In this document: piece by piece, positions 28,928 through 38,477 of the stretch
How the letters are laid out: each line of letters begins with the position of its first letter
Position numbering within the stretch: position 1 is the stretch's first letter
Source of the DNA: Peptoniphilus harei
GTDB taxonomy: Bacteria; Bacillota; Clostridia; Tissierellales; Peptoniphilaceae
Length of the DNA: 64,000 bases
Assembly (NCBI RefSeq): GCF_900454685.1
Contig: NZ_UATM01000032.1
Span: 1,054,001-1,118,000, forward strand
Direction: 5' to 3'
The notes under the pieces: model-generated
What the model saw: the letters and a program-made list of their open reading frames with translations, nothing else
Database searches by the model: none
What the model was told of the DNA's origin: nothing
Translations under genes and position numbers: made by a program

Positions 28928-29467
28928 ATGAAGATTGGAAATAAAATAAAAGAAATGAGAATTGAAAAGGGACTTACACAAGAAGAGCTGGCTGACAGGT
29001 CTGAACTCACTAAGGGTTTTATTTCTCAAATTGAAAGAGATTTGACATCACCATCTGTTGACTCTCTTTTAGATATCTTGGAGGCCCTTGGGACTGATCC
29101 CAGCCTTTTCTTTAAGAGGGAAGAGAATGAAAAAATAATTTTTAAGGAAGAGGACTTCTTTGAAAGTGATAATGAAGAGCTTGGTTATGTCCTTGATTGG
29201 GTTGTGCCCAATGCACAGAAAAACCAAATGGAGCCCATGAGGGTCTTGCTTAAAGCAGGAGGGACTTCAAAAGAAGTCCAGCCCTATGAGGGCGAAGAGT
29301 TTGGCTATGTCCTAAGGGGTTCGGTGAAACTTTTTTATGGAAAAGAAGAATACAAGGTGAAAAAGGGAGAGTGCTTTTATTTTAAAGCCAACAAGTCCCA
29401 TTACTTAAAAAATGAAGGAAAGTGTGAAACTGAGATTTTGTGGATATCATCTCCACCAAATTTTTAG
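28928..29467 (+). CDS. XRE-cupin transcriptional regulator of the pot operon
   Basis: 179 residues: an N-terminal HTH_3/XRE domain (about 1-60, KIKEMRIEKGLTQEELADRS) and a C-terminal cupin (about 105-178, PYEGEEFGYVLRGSVKLFYG and KANKSHYLKNEG). This is the PuuR/SinR-like architecture; such proteins bind a small ligand, often a polyamine. It lies 10 nt before potA, so it probably regulates and belongs to the spermidine/putrescine uptake operon. The frame opens at a TTG (28904), but ATAGGTGAT fits the ATG at 28928. Confidence 0.9.
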   Translation: MKIGNKIKEMRIEKGLTQEELADRSELTKGFISQIERDLTSPSVDSLLDILEALGTDPSLFFKREENEKIIFKEEDFFESDNEELGYVLDWVVPNAQKNQMEPMRVLLKAGGTSKEVQPYEGEEFGYVLRGSVKLFYGKEEYKVKKGECFYFKANKSHYLKNEGKCETEILWISSPPNF

Positions 29468-29477
29468 GCGGTGAATT

Positions 29478-30512
29478 ATGGAAAATTATGTAATTGAATT
29501 AAAAAATATTAGTAAGTCCTTTGGTGACAATGTAATTTTAGAAAACTTTGATTTTAAGGTAAAAAAAGACGAGTTCCTTACGATTTTAGGACCATCAGGC
29601 TGTGGTAAAACTACAATTTTGAGGTTAATCGGTGGTTTTGAAGAGCCAGATGAGGGACAAATTCTTTTTAATGGAGAAGACATAACAAATAAGGAAGCCT
29701 ATGAAAGAAGGATTAACACAGTTTTTCAAAAATACGCCCTCTTTCCCCATATGAATGTCTTTGAAAACATTGCCTTTGGTTTAAAAATAAAAAAAATGGA
29801 CAAGAAAGTCATCAAGGAAAAGGTAAGTGAGGTTTTAAAACTTGTTAATCTTTCTGGTTTTGAAAACAGGGAAATTGAATCCTTATCAGGAGGTCAACAA
29901 CAGAGGATTGCCATTGCAAGGGCCCTTGTCAATGAACCAGATGTACTCTTGCTTGACGAACCTCTTGGTGCCCTTGACTTAAAACTTAGACAAGCCATGC
30001 AAATTGAGCTTAAGAGAATTCAAAAAAGCGTTGGTATAACTTTTATCTACGTTACTCATGATCAAGAAGAGGCTCTTTCCATGAGTGATACTGTTGTTGT
30101 CCTAAATAATGGTGAAATCCAACAAATGGATAGCCCAATAAATATTTATAACGAACCAAAGAATGCCTTTGTAGCAGATTTTATTGGTGAGTCTAATATT
30201 ATTAAGGGAAGGATGCTTGAAGACTTCAAGGTAAGATTTTTAGATTACGATTTTCCTTGCGTTGACAAGGGATTTAGAGCCAACGAAGATGTTGAAGTTG
30301 TAGTAAGACCTGAAGATGTGCTTTTGGTTGATGAGAACTACCAAATTGAAGGGACTGTGACAAGTCTTGTCTTCAAGGGAGTTCACTATGAAATGACTGT
30401 AGATATTGATGGTTACTCCATGCTTGTTCAATCAACAGAAAAAAGAGAAGTGGGAGAAAAAACAGGCATAGTAATCAAACCAGACCTTATCCACGTTATG
30501 AGGTTGAGCTAA
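29478..30512 (+). CDS. potA: Spermidine/putrescine ABC transporter ATPase PotA
   Basis: 344 residues. ABC ATPase domain with Walker [11 protein letters not shown]-loop [10 protein letters not shown], signature [15 protein letters not shown] and Walker [17 protein letters not shown]; the C-terminal TOBE-type domain (about 240-344) contains [13 protein letters not shown]. It energises polyamine uptake with PotB and PotC. The gene is followed by potB after 1 nt. The regulator upstream and binding protein downstream make the substrate assignment strong. Confidence 0.94.
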   Translation: MENYVIELKNISKSFGDNVILENFDFKVKKDEFLTILGPSGCGKTTILRLIGGFEEPDEGQILFNGEDITNKEAYERRINTVFQKYALFPHMNVFENIAFGLKIKKMDKKVIKEKVSEVLKLVNLSGFENREIESLSGGQQQRIAIARALVNEPDVLLLDEPLGALDLKLRQAMQIELKRIQKSVGITFIYVTHDQEEALSMSDTVVVLNNGEIQQMDSPINIYNEPKNAFVADFIGESNIIKGRMLEDFKVRFLDYDFPCVDKGFRANEDVEVVVRPEDVLLVDENYQIEGTVTSLVFKGVHYEMTVDIDGYSMLVQSTEKREVGEKTGIVIKPDLIHVMRLS

Positions 30513-30513
30513 A

Positions 30514-31344
30514 ATGAAAAAATTTTCACTAATATATTTATTTTGGGGCCTAGTATTTATTGTTTTCCCACTATTTTTAATACTTGCCCACGCTTTTAGT
30601 GCCAACACAGACCTGGCAGACTTTGCCTTTACCCTAGACAATTTCTCAAGGTTTTTTGAACCACTTTATGTAAAGATTTTAATTACATCTCTTGTATTGG
30701 CAGGAGTTTCCACTATATTTTGCCTCCTTATTGGCTACCCAGTAGCCTATATAATTTCACAAATGGGGGAAAAAGTAAGAAACAACATGATTTTGATTTT
30801 TATAATCCCAATGTGGATGAACTTCTTACTAAGGACTTATGCCTGGCTTACACTTCTTGGCAACAAGGGATTGATAAATAAATTTATAGGACTTTTTGGA
30901 TGGGGTCCCTGGGACCTTATGTACAACTCCAAGGCCATAATGATAGGTATGGTTTACAATTTCTTGCCCTTTATGGTTCTGCCAATTTATACAGTATTAT
31001 TAAAGATGGATAAAAAATTAATTGAAGCAGCAAAGGACCTGGGAGCCAACGACTTTGAAGTTTTTATTAAAGTTATTCTCCCACTTTCTCTACCAGGAAT
31101 TTACACAGGAATAACTATGGTTTTTATACCAGCAATTTCAACTTTTGTTGTGCCAAACCTCTTGGGAGGAAACAACTTCTACCTAATAGGAAACCTAATT
31201 GAAAAACAATTTACCTTCACAGGAGACTGGGGCTTTGGTTCTGCAATTTCCATGATCCTAATTGTAATCATGCTTTTAATTCTTTTACTTCCAAAATTAT
31301 TTAATGGAAAAATTAAAACTAATGAAATAGGAGGTGGCTTATAA
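30514..31344 (+). CDS. potB: Spermidine/putrescine ABC permease PotB
   Basis: 276 residues with six transmembrane helices and the binding-protein-dependent transport signature near EAAKDLGANDFEVFIKVILP (about 170-189). The N-terminal helix FWGLVFIVFPLFLILAHAFS and the RTYAWLTLLGNKGLINK segment are typical of PotB. Forms the heterodimeric channel with PotC. It overlaps potC by 1 nt (TAATGA). Confidence 0.93.
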   Translation: MKKFSLIYLFWGLVFIVFPLFLILAHAFSANTDLADFAFTLDNFSRFFEPLYVKILITSLVLAGVSTIFCLLIGYPVAYIISQMGEKVRNNMILIFIIPMWMNFLLRTYAWLTLLGNKGLINKFIGLFGWGPWDLMYNSKAIMIGMVYNFLPFMVLPIYTVLLKMDKKLIEAAKDLGANDFEVFIKVILPLSLPGIYTGITMVFIPAISTFVVPNLLGGNNFYLIGNLIEKQFTFTGDWGFGSAISMILIVIMLLILLLPKLFNGKIKTNEIGGGL

Positions 31345-32129
31345 TGAAAAAAATAATAGATAGAATTTACTTATTTTTAATATTTTTATTCCTATATGCT
31401 CCAATTATAATTCTTGTTGTCTTTAGTTTTAACAACTCCAAGCTAAGGGGATCTTGGGCAGGCTTTACCCTAAAGTGGTACAAAAATTTATTTTCTGACC
31501 CAGCAATTTTATCTTCCCTTTGGACTACACTTATAGTAGCAGTAGTAGCAACAGTTATCTCTACAATTGTTGGGACAATTTCAGCCATTTCCATAAATGA
31601 ACTTAGGGGTTTTAAAAAGGATGCCATCCTAAATATAAATTACCTACCAGTAATTAACCCTGACATTGTGACAGCAGTTGCCCTTATGGGACTCTTTGGA
31701 CTTTTTAACATAAGAATGGGATACACAACAATGATAATTTCACATATTGTCTTTTGTATTCCTTATGTTATTCTCTCCATACTGCCAAAGTTAAACCAGT
31801 TGCAAAAGAATACAGTGGAGGCAGCCCTAGACCTAGGCGCAACTCCAACTTATGCAATATTAAATGTGGTGATTCCACAAATAAAACCTGCAATCTTAAC
31901 TGGAGCCCTAATGTCCTTTACACTTTCCATAGATGACTTTGTAATTTCCTTCTTTAACACAGGCCAAGGAGTTTCAAACCTTTCAATAACAATTTACTCT
32001 ATGGCGAGGAAGGGAATTAACCCATCAATTAATGCAGTATCAACATTAATGTTAGTAGCACTCTTAATTCTTCTTGTAATAATAAACAAGAGAAGTGAAA
32101 AAATGAAAAAAATCGAGGTAAACCTATGA
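31344..32129 (+). CDS. potC: Spermidine/putrescine ABC permease PotC
   Basis: 261 residues, six helices. Signature EAALDLGATPTYAILNVVIP around 153-172, start FLFLYAPIIILVVFSFNNSK as in PotC, and SIDDFVISFF in the fifth helix region. GGAGGTGG precedes the ATG inside potB. Its stop overlaps the potD start by 4 nt. Confidence 0.93.
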   Translation: MKKIIDRIYLFLIFLFLYAPIIILVVFSFNNSKLRGSWAGFTLKWYKNLFSDPAILSSLWTTLIVAVVATVISTIVGTISAISINELRGFKKDAILNINYLPVINPDIVTAVALMGLFGLFNIRMGYTTMIISHIVFCIPYVILSILPKLNQLQKNTVEAALDLGATPTYAILNVVIPQIKPAILTGALMSFTLSIDDFVISFFNTGQGVSNLSITIYSMARKGINPSINAVSTLMLVALLILLVIINKRSEKMKKIEVNL

Positions 32130-33181
32130 AACACATGAAAAAAATAATTTTATCACTTGCAATCCTAATGGTATTTTCCCTAACAGGATGTGGCAAAGAA
32201 GAAACAGCAAAGGAAGAAATTTATGTTTACAACTGGGGAGAATATATTGACCCACAAATCCTAAAGGACTTTCAAAAGGAAACAGGCATAAAGGTTAACT
32301 ACGACACTTATGCATCAAATGAAGACCTTTATATCAAGATGACTCAATCACAAGATAAGTATGATGTAGTTGTTCCTAGTGACTACATGATTGAAAGACT
32401 TATAAAAGAAGGTCTTGTAAGAGAAATTAACTTTGAAAATATTCCAAACTTTGCAAATGTAGAAGATATATTAAAAAATCCTACTTTTGATCCAGAAAAC
32501 AAATACTCAGTACCTTACTTCTGGGGAACAGTTGGTATTGTCTACAACAAGGCAGAAGTAAAAGACAAGGTTGACTCATGGGACATTCTTTGGAATGAAA
32601 AATATAAGGACCAAATAATAATGTATAACTCTCAAAGAGATACTCTAGGAGTTGCCCTAAAGAGACTTGGTTATTCACTAAATTCAACAAGTGAAAAGGA
32701 ACTTCAAGAAGCTAAAAAGTCTCTAATAGAACAAAAACCACTAGTTTATGCTTACCTAGATGATGATGGACGTGATGTTGTTGTCCAAGGAGATGCCAAC
32801 CTATCTGTAATGTATTCAGGTGACGCCCTTCTTATGATGCAACAAAATGAAGACCTTGACTATGTTGTTCCAAAAGAAGGCTCAAACATTTGGTACGACT
32901 CCATGGTCATTCCAAAAAATGCAAAAAATGTAGAGGGAGCAGAAAAATTTATAAATTATATGCTAGAAAAAGAAGTTCAAGCAAAAAATGTTGAACACTG
33001 CGTAGGTTACACTTCACCAGTTAAGGGAGTAAAGGACCTTTTACCAGATGAAATTAAAAACTCAAAGGTTGCCTATCCAGATCTTGATAAACTTCCATCA
33101 CTAGAATCCTTTAGAGACCTAGGAGATTTTATTAAAGTATACGATAGAATCTGGACAGAAATAAATGCTTCTAATCTTTAA
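32126..33181 (+). CDS. potD: Spermidine/putrescine-binding lipoprotein PotD
   Basis: 351 residues. Lipoprotein signal with lipobox LTGC (Cys at about residue 22), so anchored outside the membrane. The mature protein begins with EIYVYNWGEYIDPQILKDF, the classical PotD/PotF start, and contains SVPYFWGTVGIVYNK and YSGDALLMMQQN. It delivers polyamine to PotBC. A second in-frame ATG lies 9 nt downstream; GAGGT fits the first. No strong terminator follows, only a weak AATAAAC/GTTTATT hairpin near 33187-33203. Confidence 0.94.
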   Translation: MKHMKKIILSLAILMVFSLTGCGKEETAKEEIYVYNWGEYIDPQILKDFQKETGIKVNYDTYASNEDLYIKMTQSQDKYDVVVPSDYMIERLIKEGLVREINFENIPNFANVEDILKNPTFDPENKYSVPYFWGTVGIVYNKAEVKDKVDSWDILWNEKYKDQIIMYNSQRDTLGVALKRLGYSLNSTSEKELQEAKKSLIEQKPLVYAYLDDDGRDVVVQGDANLSVMYSGDALLMMQQNEDLDYVVPKEGSNIWYDSMVIPKNAKNVEGAEKFINYMLEKEVQAKNVEHCVGYTSPVKGVKDLLPDEIKNSKVAYPDLDKLPSLESFRDLGDFIKVYDRIWTEINASNL

Positions 33182-33264
33182 TATGCTAATAAACTTGTTT
33201 ATTTTAAGGCCTCCTTGTGATATCATGTAAGTTAAGCGAAATGTTTTCATAATGGAGGTTTAAA

Positions 33265-34293
33265 ATGAACGAGAGAATAAAAAAGCTTGTGGTTTTTGCA
33301 ATTTTCATTCTAGTACTTATGTTAGCTTCTCTAACTGCTTTTTTCAGTAAGTCTCTTATGTGGCCAAATGCAGAAGTAAATAGGGAATTCGACGGAATTC
33401 TTTTCAATAATGCTGACGGAGTAGAAAATTTACAAGTTTCTAGATCATTAGAAAAAGAAGCTAATGAAAATTTAATAAAATACGACATAAAATTTAATTA
33501 CACAGGCGAAGACTCAACTGCAAGAATTTTGGGAACACCAAATAGACAAATTTTCTTTGACGAAGGAGTTGGCTTTAGCAAGTCAAAGGTAAACTTAAAG
33601 GGAGACTTTGACAAAATTAATAAATCTCTTTTCGAAGAAAAATTAAAATTAAAGGTAAAGGACTTTTACAACAAGACAGATAACAAGGACTTTAAGGCAG
33701 TGAGTGAAGTTAAACTTGCCCTAAAGGAAAAAGTTGGAGAATATGAATTTACAGTTTACTACAAGCCAAACCCACTTTACTTTTCAGGTGGACAAAAGGT
33801 TGAAGATGCTTCAATTTTTGTTACAAATGCAAAGGTAGAAAACTGGACAGAATCAATTAAGTCTAGCAACAGTGTAAAAGAAGCCTACACAAACTCTGGA
33901 TACTATGTAAATAAGATTGAATTAATAAACCAAGGACTAATAAATAAAATTTCTCTAATTAACACAGCTTCTACAGTGATCTTCTTAGTGCTAACACTAG
34001 GAGTTATTGCTTTAATCTGGTTTGATAGGGGAAATTTCCAAATCTATCTTGGAGCCCTATTCTTAATGATTCCTGCCTTTTATAGGTTCATTGACAAGGG
34101 AACAAGTAATCTTGGTGTCCTTATAGCCTATCCAATCTTGGGACTTATTGCCTCAATAGCGGCAAGATTCCTTGCATCAGACGGCGACTTTACTTTTGGC
34201 AACAAGGAAATGAAACAATCAGTGGCATTTTTATTAATGTACTTTGTTTTCTCACTTGTATTCTTTGTTATACCAAGAGTATTTATTGGATAA
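33265..34293 (+). CDS. Membrane protein of unknown function with extracytoplasmic domain
   Basis: 342 residues, no family recognised. One N-terminal helix (about 9-29) is followed by a hydrophilic domain (about 35-215, K/N/D-rich), which topology puts outside, then four helices near 228-250, 258-276, 283-305 and 317-340. Charged motifs are absent, so no enzyme is suggested. GGAGGTTTAAA precedes the ATG and a terminator follows. It sits between potD and the bmp gene but has its own leader, so no link to either transporter can be claimed. Confidence 0.8.
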   Translation: MNERIKKLVVFAIFILVLMLASLTAFFSKSLMWPNAEVNREFDGILFNNADGVENLQVSRSLEKEANENLIKYDIKFNYTGEDSTARILGTPNRQIFFDEGVGFSKSKVNLKGDFDKINKSLFEEKLKLKVKDFYNKTDNKDFKAVSEVKLALKEKVGEYEFTVYYKPNPLYFSGGQKVEDASIFVTNAKVENWTESIKSSNSVKEAYTNSGYYVNKIELINQGLINKISLINTASTVIFLVLTLGVIALIWFDRGNFQIYLGALFLMIPAFYRFIDKGTSNLGVLIAYPILGLIASIAARFLASDGDFTFGNKEMKQSVAFLLMYFVFSLVFFVIPRVFIG

Positions 34294-34305
34294 GTAAATT
34301 TTTAA

Positions 34306-34335
34306 AAAGCTCAATATTATATTGGGCTTTTTTTG
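34306..34335 (+). terminator. Rho-independent terminator
   Basis: AAAGCTCAAT and ATTGGGCTTT form a 10-bp stem (one G-U pair) with loop ATTAT, followed by a run of T. Confidence 0.9.
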
Positions 34336-34391
34336 TTGAAAAAATTTATTGAATTTTGTAAGCTTTTGAAAATGTAAAAATAAATTTTTGA

Positions 34392-34553
34392 AAGTTTATA
34401 ATTTTTTATCAGCTCCTAGATATTTACAAGCTATTAATTTTTTGTAAAGTTATAAAAATTTATAAGGTCACAAAAATATATAAGTTCATACTTTTTTCTC
34501 ACTTAGATAAAAAATATAAATTAGATAAAAATTGTAAAGACAAGGAAAACTTT
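34392..34553 (+). repeat. 18-nt periodic intergenic array, copy 3
   Basis: Nine consecutive 18-nt units start at 34392. The open frame reads KFIIFY, QLLDIY, KLLIFC, KVIKIY, KVTKIY, KFILFS, HLDKKY, KLDKNC, KDKENF and continues to TAA at 34569, 59 codons without stop. Nucleotide similarity between units is weaker than in the other copies, but Tyr or Cys keeps recurring at the sixth codon. No ATG start. It occupies most of the 328-nt gap 34294-34621; the rest holds a terminator and the bmp ribosome binding site. Confidence 0.6.
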
Positions 34554-34621
34554 TTATTGAAATTGAAATAATAGTAAATTTAATATATAATTTAATTAAA
34601 TATCTATAGGAGGATTTTTAA

Positions 34622-35713
34622 ATGAAGAAGAAATTTACACTACTTTCAGTGTTATTGATTGCAATGACACTAGTTGCTTGTGGTGGCGGCAACAAAAAAG
34701 AAGCAGATGGAAATGCTGCAAACGCTACTAAAGAAACAACTGAAGCTAAATCAGACATTAACGTTGGTTTTGTAACTGACGAAGGTGGAGTTAATGACCA
34801 ATCCTTTAACCAAGGTGTTTGGGAAGGACTTCAAAAGGCAATTGATGAACTTGGAATCAAGGCTGACTACATTGAATCTAAGGACACTAAGGACTACACT
34901 CCTAACCTAGAAACTTTTGCTGACCAAGATAAGAATCTTATCGTTGGTGCTGGTTTCAAAATGGGTGGTAACGTAGCTGAAGCTGCTACAATGTATCCTG
35001 AAATCAACTATGCAATAGTTGACGTTGACGTTACAGTTGACAAAGATGGTAACAAAATTGAAGCTCCTTCAAACCTACTTGGAATTATGTTTAGAGCACA
35101 AGAACCTTCCTTCCTAGTTGGTTATATTGCTGGTATGACATCAGAAACCAACAAGGTTGGTTTCGTTGGTGGCCAAGAAGGTAACATTATTTGGGGATTC
35201 GAATATGGTTACAAGGCTGGTGTTGATTACGCAGCTAAGGAAAAGGGAACTGACATCGAAGTTCTTAGCCAATATGTTGGAGACTTCTCTGACGCACAAA
35301 AGGGTAAATCAATCACTGCTACAATGTACCAAAACGGTGCTGACGTAGTATTCCACGCAGCTGGTGGAGCAGGCGAAGGCGTTATCGAAGCTGCTAAAGA
35401 AGCTGACAAGTGGGTAATTGGTGTTGATAGAGACCAAAGCGACAGGGCTCCTGAAAATGTATTAACTTCTGCAATGAAAAATGGCGATGTTGCTGTTTAC
35501 CAAGTTGTAAAAGATATGCAAGAAGGTAAGTTCGAAGGTGGAAGAACTATTGAGTTTGGTCTTTCAGACGGTGGAGCAGTAGGTATTGCGCCAACTTCTG
35601 ACAAGAATGTTAAACCTGAAATTTTAAAATCAGTTGATGAAATCTCTGAAAAAATTATTTCTGGTGAAATCAAAGTTCCTTACAACGAAGAAACTTATAA
35701 CGAATACAAATAA
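34622..35713 (+). CDS. BMP family nucleoside-binding lipoprotein
   Basis: 363-residue lipoprotein of the BMP/PnrA (TmpC) family, which bind purine nucleosides for ABC import. Signal peptide with lipobox LVAC (Cys 20). NVGFVTDEGGVNDQSFNQG is the family's N-terminal ligand-binding segment, followed by GAGFKMGG, FVGGQEGNIIWGFEYGYKAG and AAGGAGEGVIEAAKE. Strong AGGAGG site. A terminator separates it from the ATPase gene, so extra copies of the binding protein can be made, as usual for such systems. Confidence 0.93.
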   Translation: MKKKFTLLSVLLIAMTLVACGGGNKKEADGNAANATKETTEAKSDINVGFVTDEGGVNDQSFNQGVWEGLQKAIDELGIKADYIESKDTKDYTPNLETFADQDKNLIVGAGFKMGGNVAEAATMYPEINYAIVDVDVTVDKDGNKIEAPSNLLGIMFRAQEPSFLVGYIAGMTSETNKVGFVGGQEGNIIWGFEYGYKAGVDYAAKEKGTDIEVLSQYVGDFSDAQKGKSITATMYQNGADVVFHAAGGAGEGVIEAAKEADKWVIGVDRDQSDRAPENVLTSAMKNGDVAVYQVVKDMQEGKFEGGRTIEFGLSDGGAVGIAPTSDKNVKPEILKSVDEISEKIISGEIKVPYNEETYNEYK

Positions 35714-35720
35714 GCTTATA

Positions 35721-35760
35721 AAGTCATCTCTTAGGAGTCATCTTAGGGATGGCTTTTTTT
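35721..35760 (+). terminator. Terminator between the binding protein and its ABC genes
   Basis: AGTCATCTCTTA pairs with TAGGGATGGCT through several G-U pairs, followed by eight T. Confidence 0.75.
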
Positions 35761-35792
35761 ATTGCAATTTATTTTAAAAATAGCCAATTCTT

Positions 35793-35801
35793 TGGTATAA
35801 T
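35793..35801 (+). promoter_or_regulatory. Extended -10 promoter of the nucleoside ABC genes
   Basis: TGGTATAAT lies 29 nt before the TTG start of the ATPase gene; the -35 is poor. Confidence 0.55.
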
Positions 35802-35830
35802 TTATTTAACATAACAAAGGAGCGTTTGTA

Positions 35831-37363
35831 TTGGAAACTAATAATAGAGACTTAGTCGTAAGGATGGAGAATATCACCAAAAAATTTGGTGATTTCACTG
35901 CAAACGACGGAATTAATCTTGATATTAGGAGGGGAGAAATCCATTCTCTGCTTGGAGAAAATGGTGCTGGCAAGACTACTCTTATGAATATGCTCTATGG
36001 CATGAGTTCTCCTACATCAGGTGAAATTTATATAAATAATGAAAAAAAAGAATTTAAGGATCCCAACGATGCTATAAAGGCAGGGCTGGGAATGGTTCAC
36101 CAACACTTTATGCTTATTGAACCCTTCACTGTTGTTGAGAATATTGTTCTTGGCATGGAGCCTATGAATGGAATCAAGGTGGATATAAAAAAGGCTAAGG
36201 AAGATGTAATTGCCCTTTCTGAAAAGTACGGTTTCAAAATTGATCCCGATGCCAAGATCCAAGACATAAGTGTGGGTACTCAACAAAAAGTTGAAATACT
36301 TAAGGTTTTATACAGGGGTGCTGACATATTAATTTTTGATGAGCCAACAGCAGTTTTAACCCCTCAAGAAATCACAGAATTAATTGACATAATAAAAAAC
36401 CTTGCAAGAGAAGGAAAATCTATAATTATAATCACCCACAAGCTAAAGGAAATTAAGCAAATGGCCAACAGGTGTACTATCATTAGGCGTGGGAAAAAGA
36501 TTGACACAGTAAATGTCTCTGATGTCAATGAATCTGAACTTGCAGATATGATGGTGGGAAGAGCTGTTCACCTAGATGTTAATAAGGCTGATTGTAAGGC
36601 TGGCGACACAATACTAGATATCAAGGGCCTAACTGCCAGAGACATAAGGAATGTCAAAAAGTTAGATGACTTAAACCTAGATATTAAAGCTGGAGAAATC
36701 CATGGTATTGCTGGTGTAGATGGAAATGGTCAATCTGAACTTATTGAAACTTTAACTGGCCTTAAAAAGGCTGAAGCTGGATCTGTAATCTTCAAAGGAG
36801 AAGAGATTTTAAACCATAATCCAAGGGATATTATTGAAAGAGGTTTAAATTCTATTCCAGAAGATAGACAGTTACGTGGTCTCGTCCTAGATTTTTCTGT
36901 GGCAGAAAATATTATCTTAAAGGAATACTACAAGGACAAGTTTTCTAAAAAGGGAATTTTGGACTTCCCTAAGATAGAAAAGAATGCTGAGGACCTTTCA
37001 GAGGACTATGACATTAGACCGAGAAATATAAACCAATTTGCAGGCGCCCTATCTGGTGGTAACCAACAAAAGGTTATTATTGCAAGGGAAATATCTGGTG
37101 ATCCAGACCTTCTCATTGCAGCCCAACCAACAAGGGGGCTAGATGTTGGTGCCATTGAGTATATTAGGAACTTCTTGATAAAACAAAGGGACAAGGGGAA
37201 GGCAGTTCTTCTTATTTCCTTTGAATTAGATGAAATCATGGCTCTTTCAGATAGGATTTCTGTTATTTATAATGGAAAGATCCTAAAGACTTTTGATGCA
37301 AAAGAAACTAATGAGAGAGAACTAGGACTTTATATGGCAGGAGGTAAAAATGAAGAGAAATAG
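35831..37363 (+). CDS. Nucleoside ABC transporter ATPase (tandem domains)
   Basis: 510 residues, two fused ABC domains as in RbsA/PnrB-type importers. Domain 1: LLGENGAGKTT, LGMVHQHFMLIEPF, VGTQQKVEILKVL, ILIFDEPTAVLTP. Domain 2: Walker A is the degenerate GVDGNGQSE typical of the second half, signature LSGGNQQKVIIAREI, then AAQPTRGLDVGAIEYI. Start is TTG with AAAGGAGCG 7-8 nt upstream; an ATG 12 codons in would cut the first beta strand. Overlaps the first permease by 14 nt. Confidence 0.92.
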   Translation: METNNRDLVVRMENITKKFGDFTANDGINLDIRRGEIHSLLGENGAGKTTLMNMLYGMSSPTSGEIYINNEKKEFKDPNDAIKAGLGMVHQHFMLIEPFTVVENIVLGMEPMNGIKVDIKKAKEDVIALSEKYGFKIDPDAKIQDISVGTQQKVEILKVLYRGADILIFDEPTAVLTPQEITELIDIIKNLAREGKSIIIITHKLKEIKQMANRCTIIRRGKKIDTVNVSDVNESELADMMVGRAVHLDVNKADCKAGDTILDIKGLTARDIRNVKKLDDLNLDIKAGEIHGIAGVDGNGQSELIETLTGLKKAEAGSVIFKGEEILNHNPRDIIERGLNSIPEDRQLRGLVLDFSVAENIILKEYYKDKFSKKGILDFPKIEKNAEDLSEDYDIRPRNINQFAGALSGGNQQKVIIAREISGDPDLLIAAQPTRGLDVGAIEYIRNFLIKQRDKGKAVLLISFELDEIMALSDRISVIYNGKILKTFDAKETNERELGLYMAGGKNEEK

Positions 37364-38477
37364 GTTTTTATACACAATTCTTGCCATTGTACTTGGTATC
37401 TTAATTGGGTCAATTATACTTTTACTAAGTGGGACAAACCCTGTTGAGGCCTACAAGGTAATTTTCTTGGGAGCCTTTGGCAAGCCTAAGTATATTTCTT
37501 GGACAATTGTAAAGGCAGTTCCATTAATTTTAACAGGACTTTCAGTTGCCTTTGCCTTTAATACAGGCCTATTTAACATTGGTGCCGAAGGGCAATACAT
37601 TGTTGGATCCATTGGAGCTTTAGTTGTTGGACTATTACTAGACCTTCCTCCAGTAATCCACGGACTTGTTGCTCTTTTAGTGGGAGCTCTTTGTGGTTAC
37701 ATTTGGGGAGCCTTAGTTGGACTATTAAAGGCAAAATTTGAAGTTAACGAGGTTATTTCATCAATTATGATGAACTGGATTGCCTTTTATCTAAGCAACT
37801 ATCTATTGAGTTTTCCAATTTTAAGGTCTATTGAATCAGATAACTCCTATCCCATTAAAGAAACTGCTAGCATAAAAATTGCTGGAGCTTGGAAGATGAG
37901 TGAATCTGGTAGGGCCTATCTCGCCCAACACAAGTTTTTAAAGGATATTTTAAATCCACCTCTAAATTTTGGTATTATTATCGCTATTTTAGCAGCCATA
38001 GTAGTTTGGTACATCCTAAAGAAAACTACTCTTGGATACGAACTTCGCGCTGTTGGTTTCAATGAAAAGGCTGCAGAATACGGTGGAATTGACATTAATA
38101 AATCTATTGTAAAATCCATGGGTATTGCAGGAATCTTGGCAGGACTTGCTGGTGCAATAACTGTTCTTGGTGTTTCTGGTGATATTGGAATCATGGCGGC
38201 CCAAGAAGGCTACGGCTTTGATGGAATGGCAGTTGCCCTTATAGCTGGCAACAATCCATTGGGCACAATTCCAGCAGCTCTTCTCTATGCAGGTTTAACT
38301 TATGGAGGAGGAAAGCTTACTACAATAGGAACTTATTCAGAAGTTGTAAATATTATTATTGGTATTATGATCCTATTTATTGCAATGCCAAAACTTTTGG
38401 ATATGATTAAGTTCTTCTTCACTAAGTGGTCAAAGAAGGATGGAAAAAATTTAGAAAAAGGAGGAGCAAATGAATAG
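37350..38477 (+). CDS. Nucleoside ABC permease 1
   Basis: 375 residues, BPD_transp_2 fold with about ten helices. FNTGLFNIGAEGQYIVGSIGA (in part) is the conserved block of the BMP-linked permeases, followed by a long loop at about 165-200 and LRAVGFNEKAAEYGGIDI near the coupling helix. AGGAGGTAAAA lies before the ATG. It overlaps the second permease by 8 nt. Channel half of a nucleoside importer. Confidence 0.9.
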   Translation: MKRNRFLYTILAIVLGILIGSIILLLSGTNPVEAYKVIFLGAFGKPKYISWTIVKAVPLILTGLSVAFAFNTGLFNIGAEGQYIVGSIGALVVGLLLDLPPVIHGLVALLVGALCGYIWGALVGLLKAKFEVNEVISSIMMNWIAFYLSNYLLSFPILRSIESDNSYPIKETASIKIAGAWKMSESGRAYLAQHKFLKDILNPPLNFGIIIAILAAIVVWYILKKTTLGYELRAVGFNEKAAEYGGIDINKSIVKSMGIAGILAGLAGAITVLGVSGDIGIMAAQEGYGFDGMAVALIAGNNPLGTIPAALLYAGLTYGGGKLTTIGTYSEVVNIIIGIMILFIAMPKLLDMIKFFFTKWSKKDGKNLEKGGANE

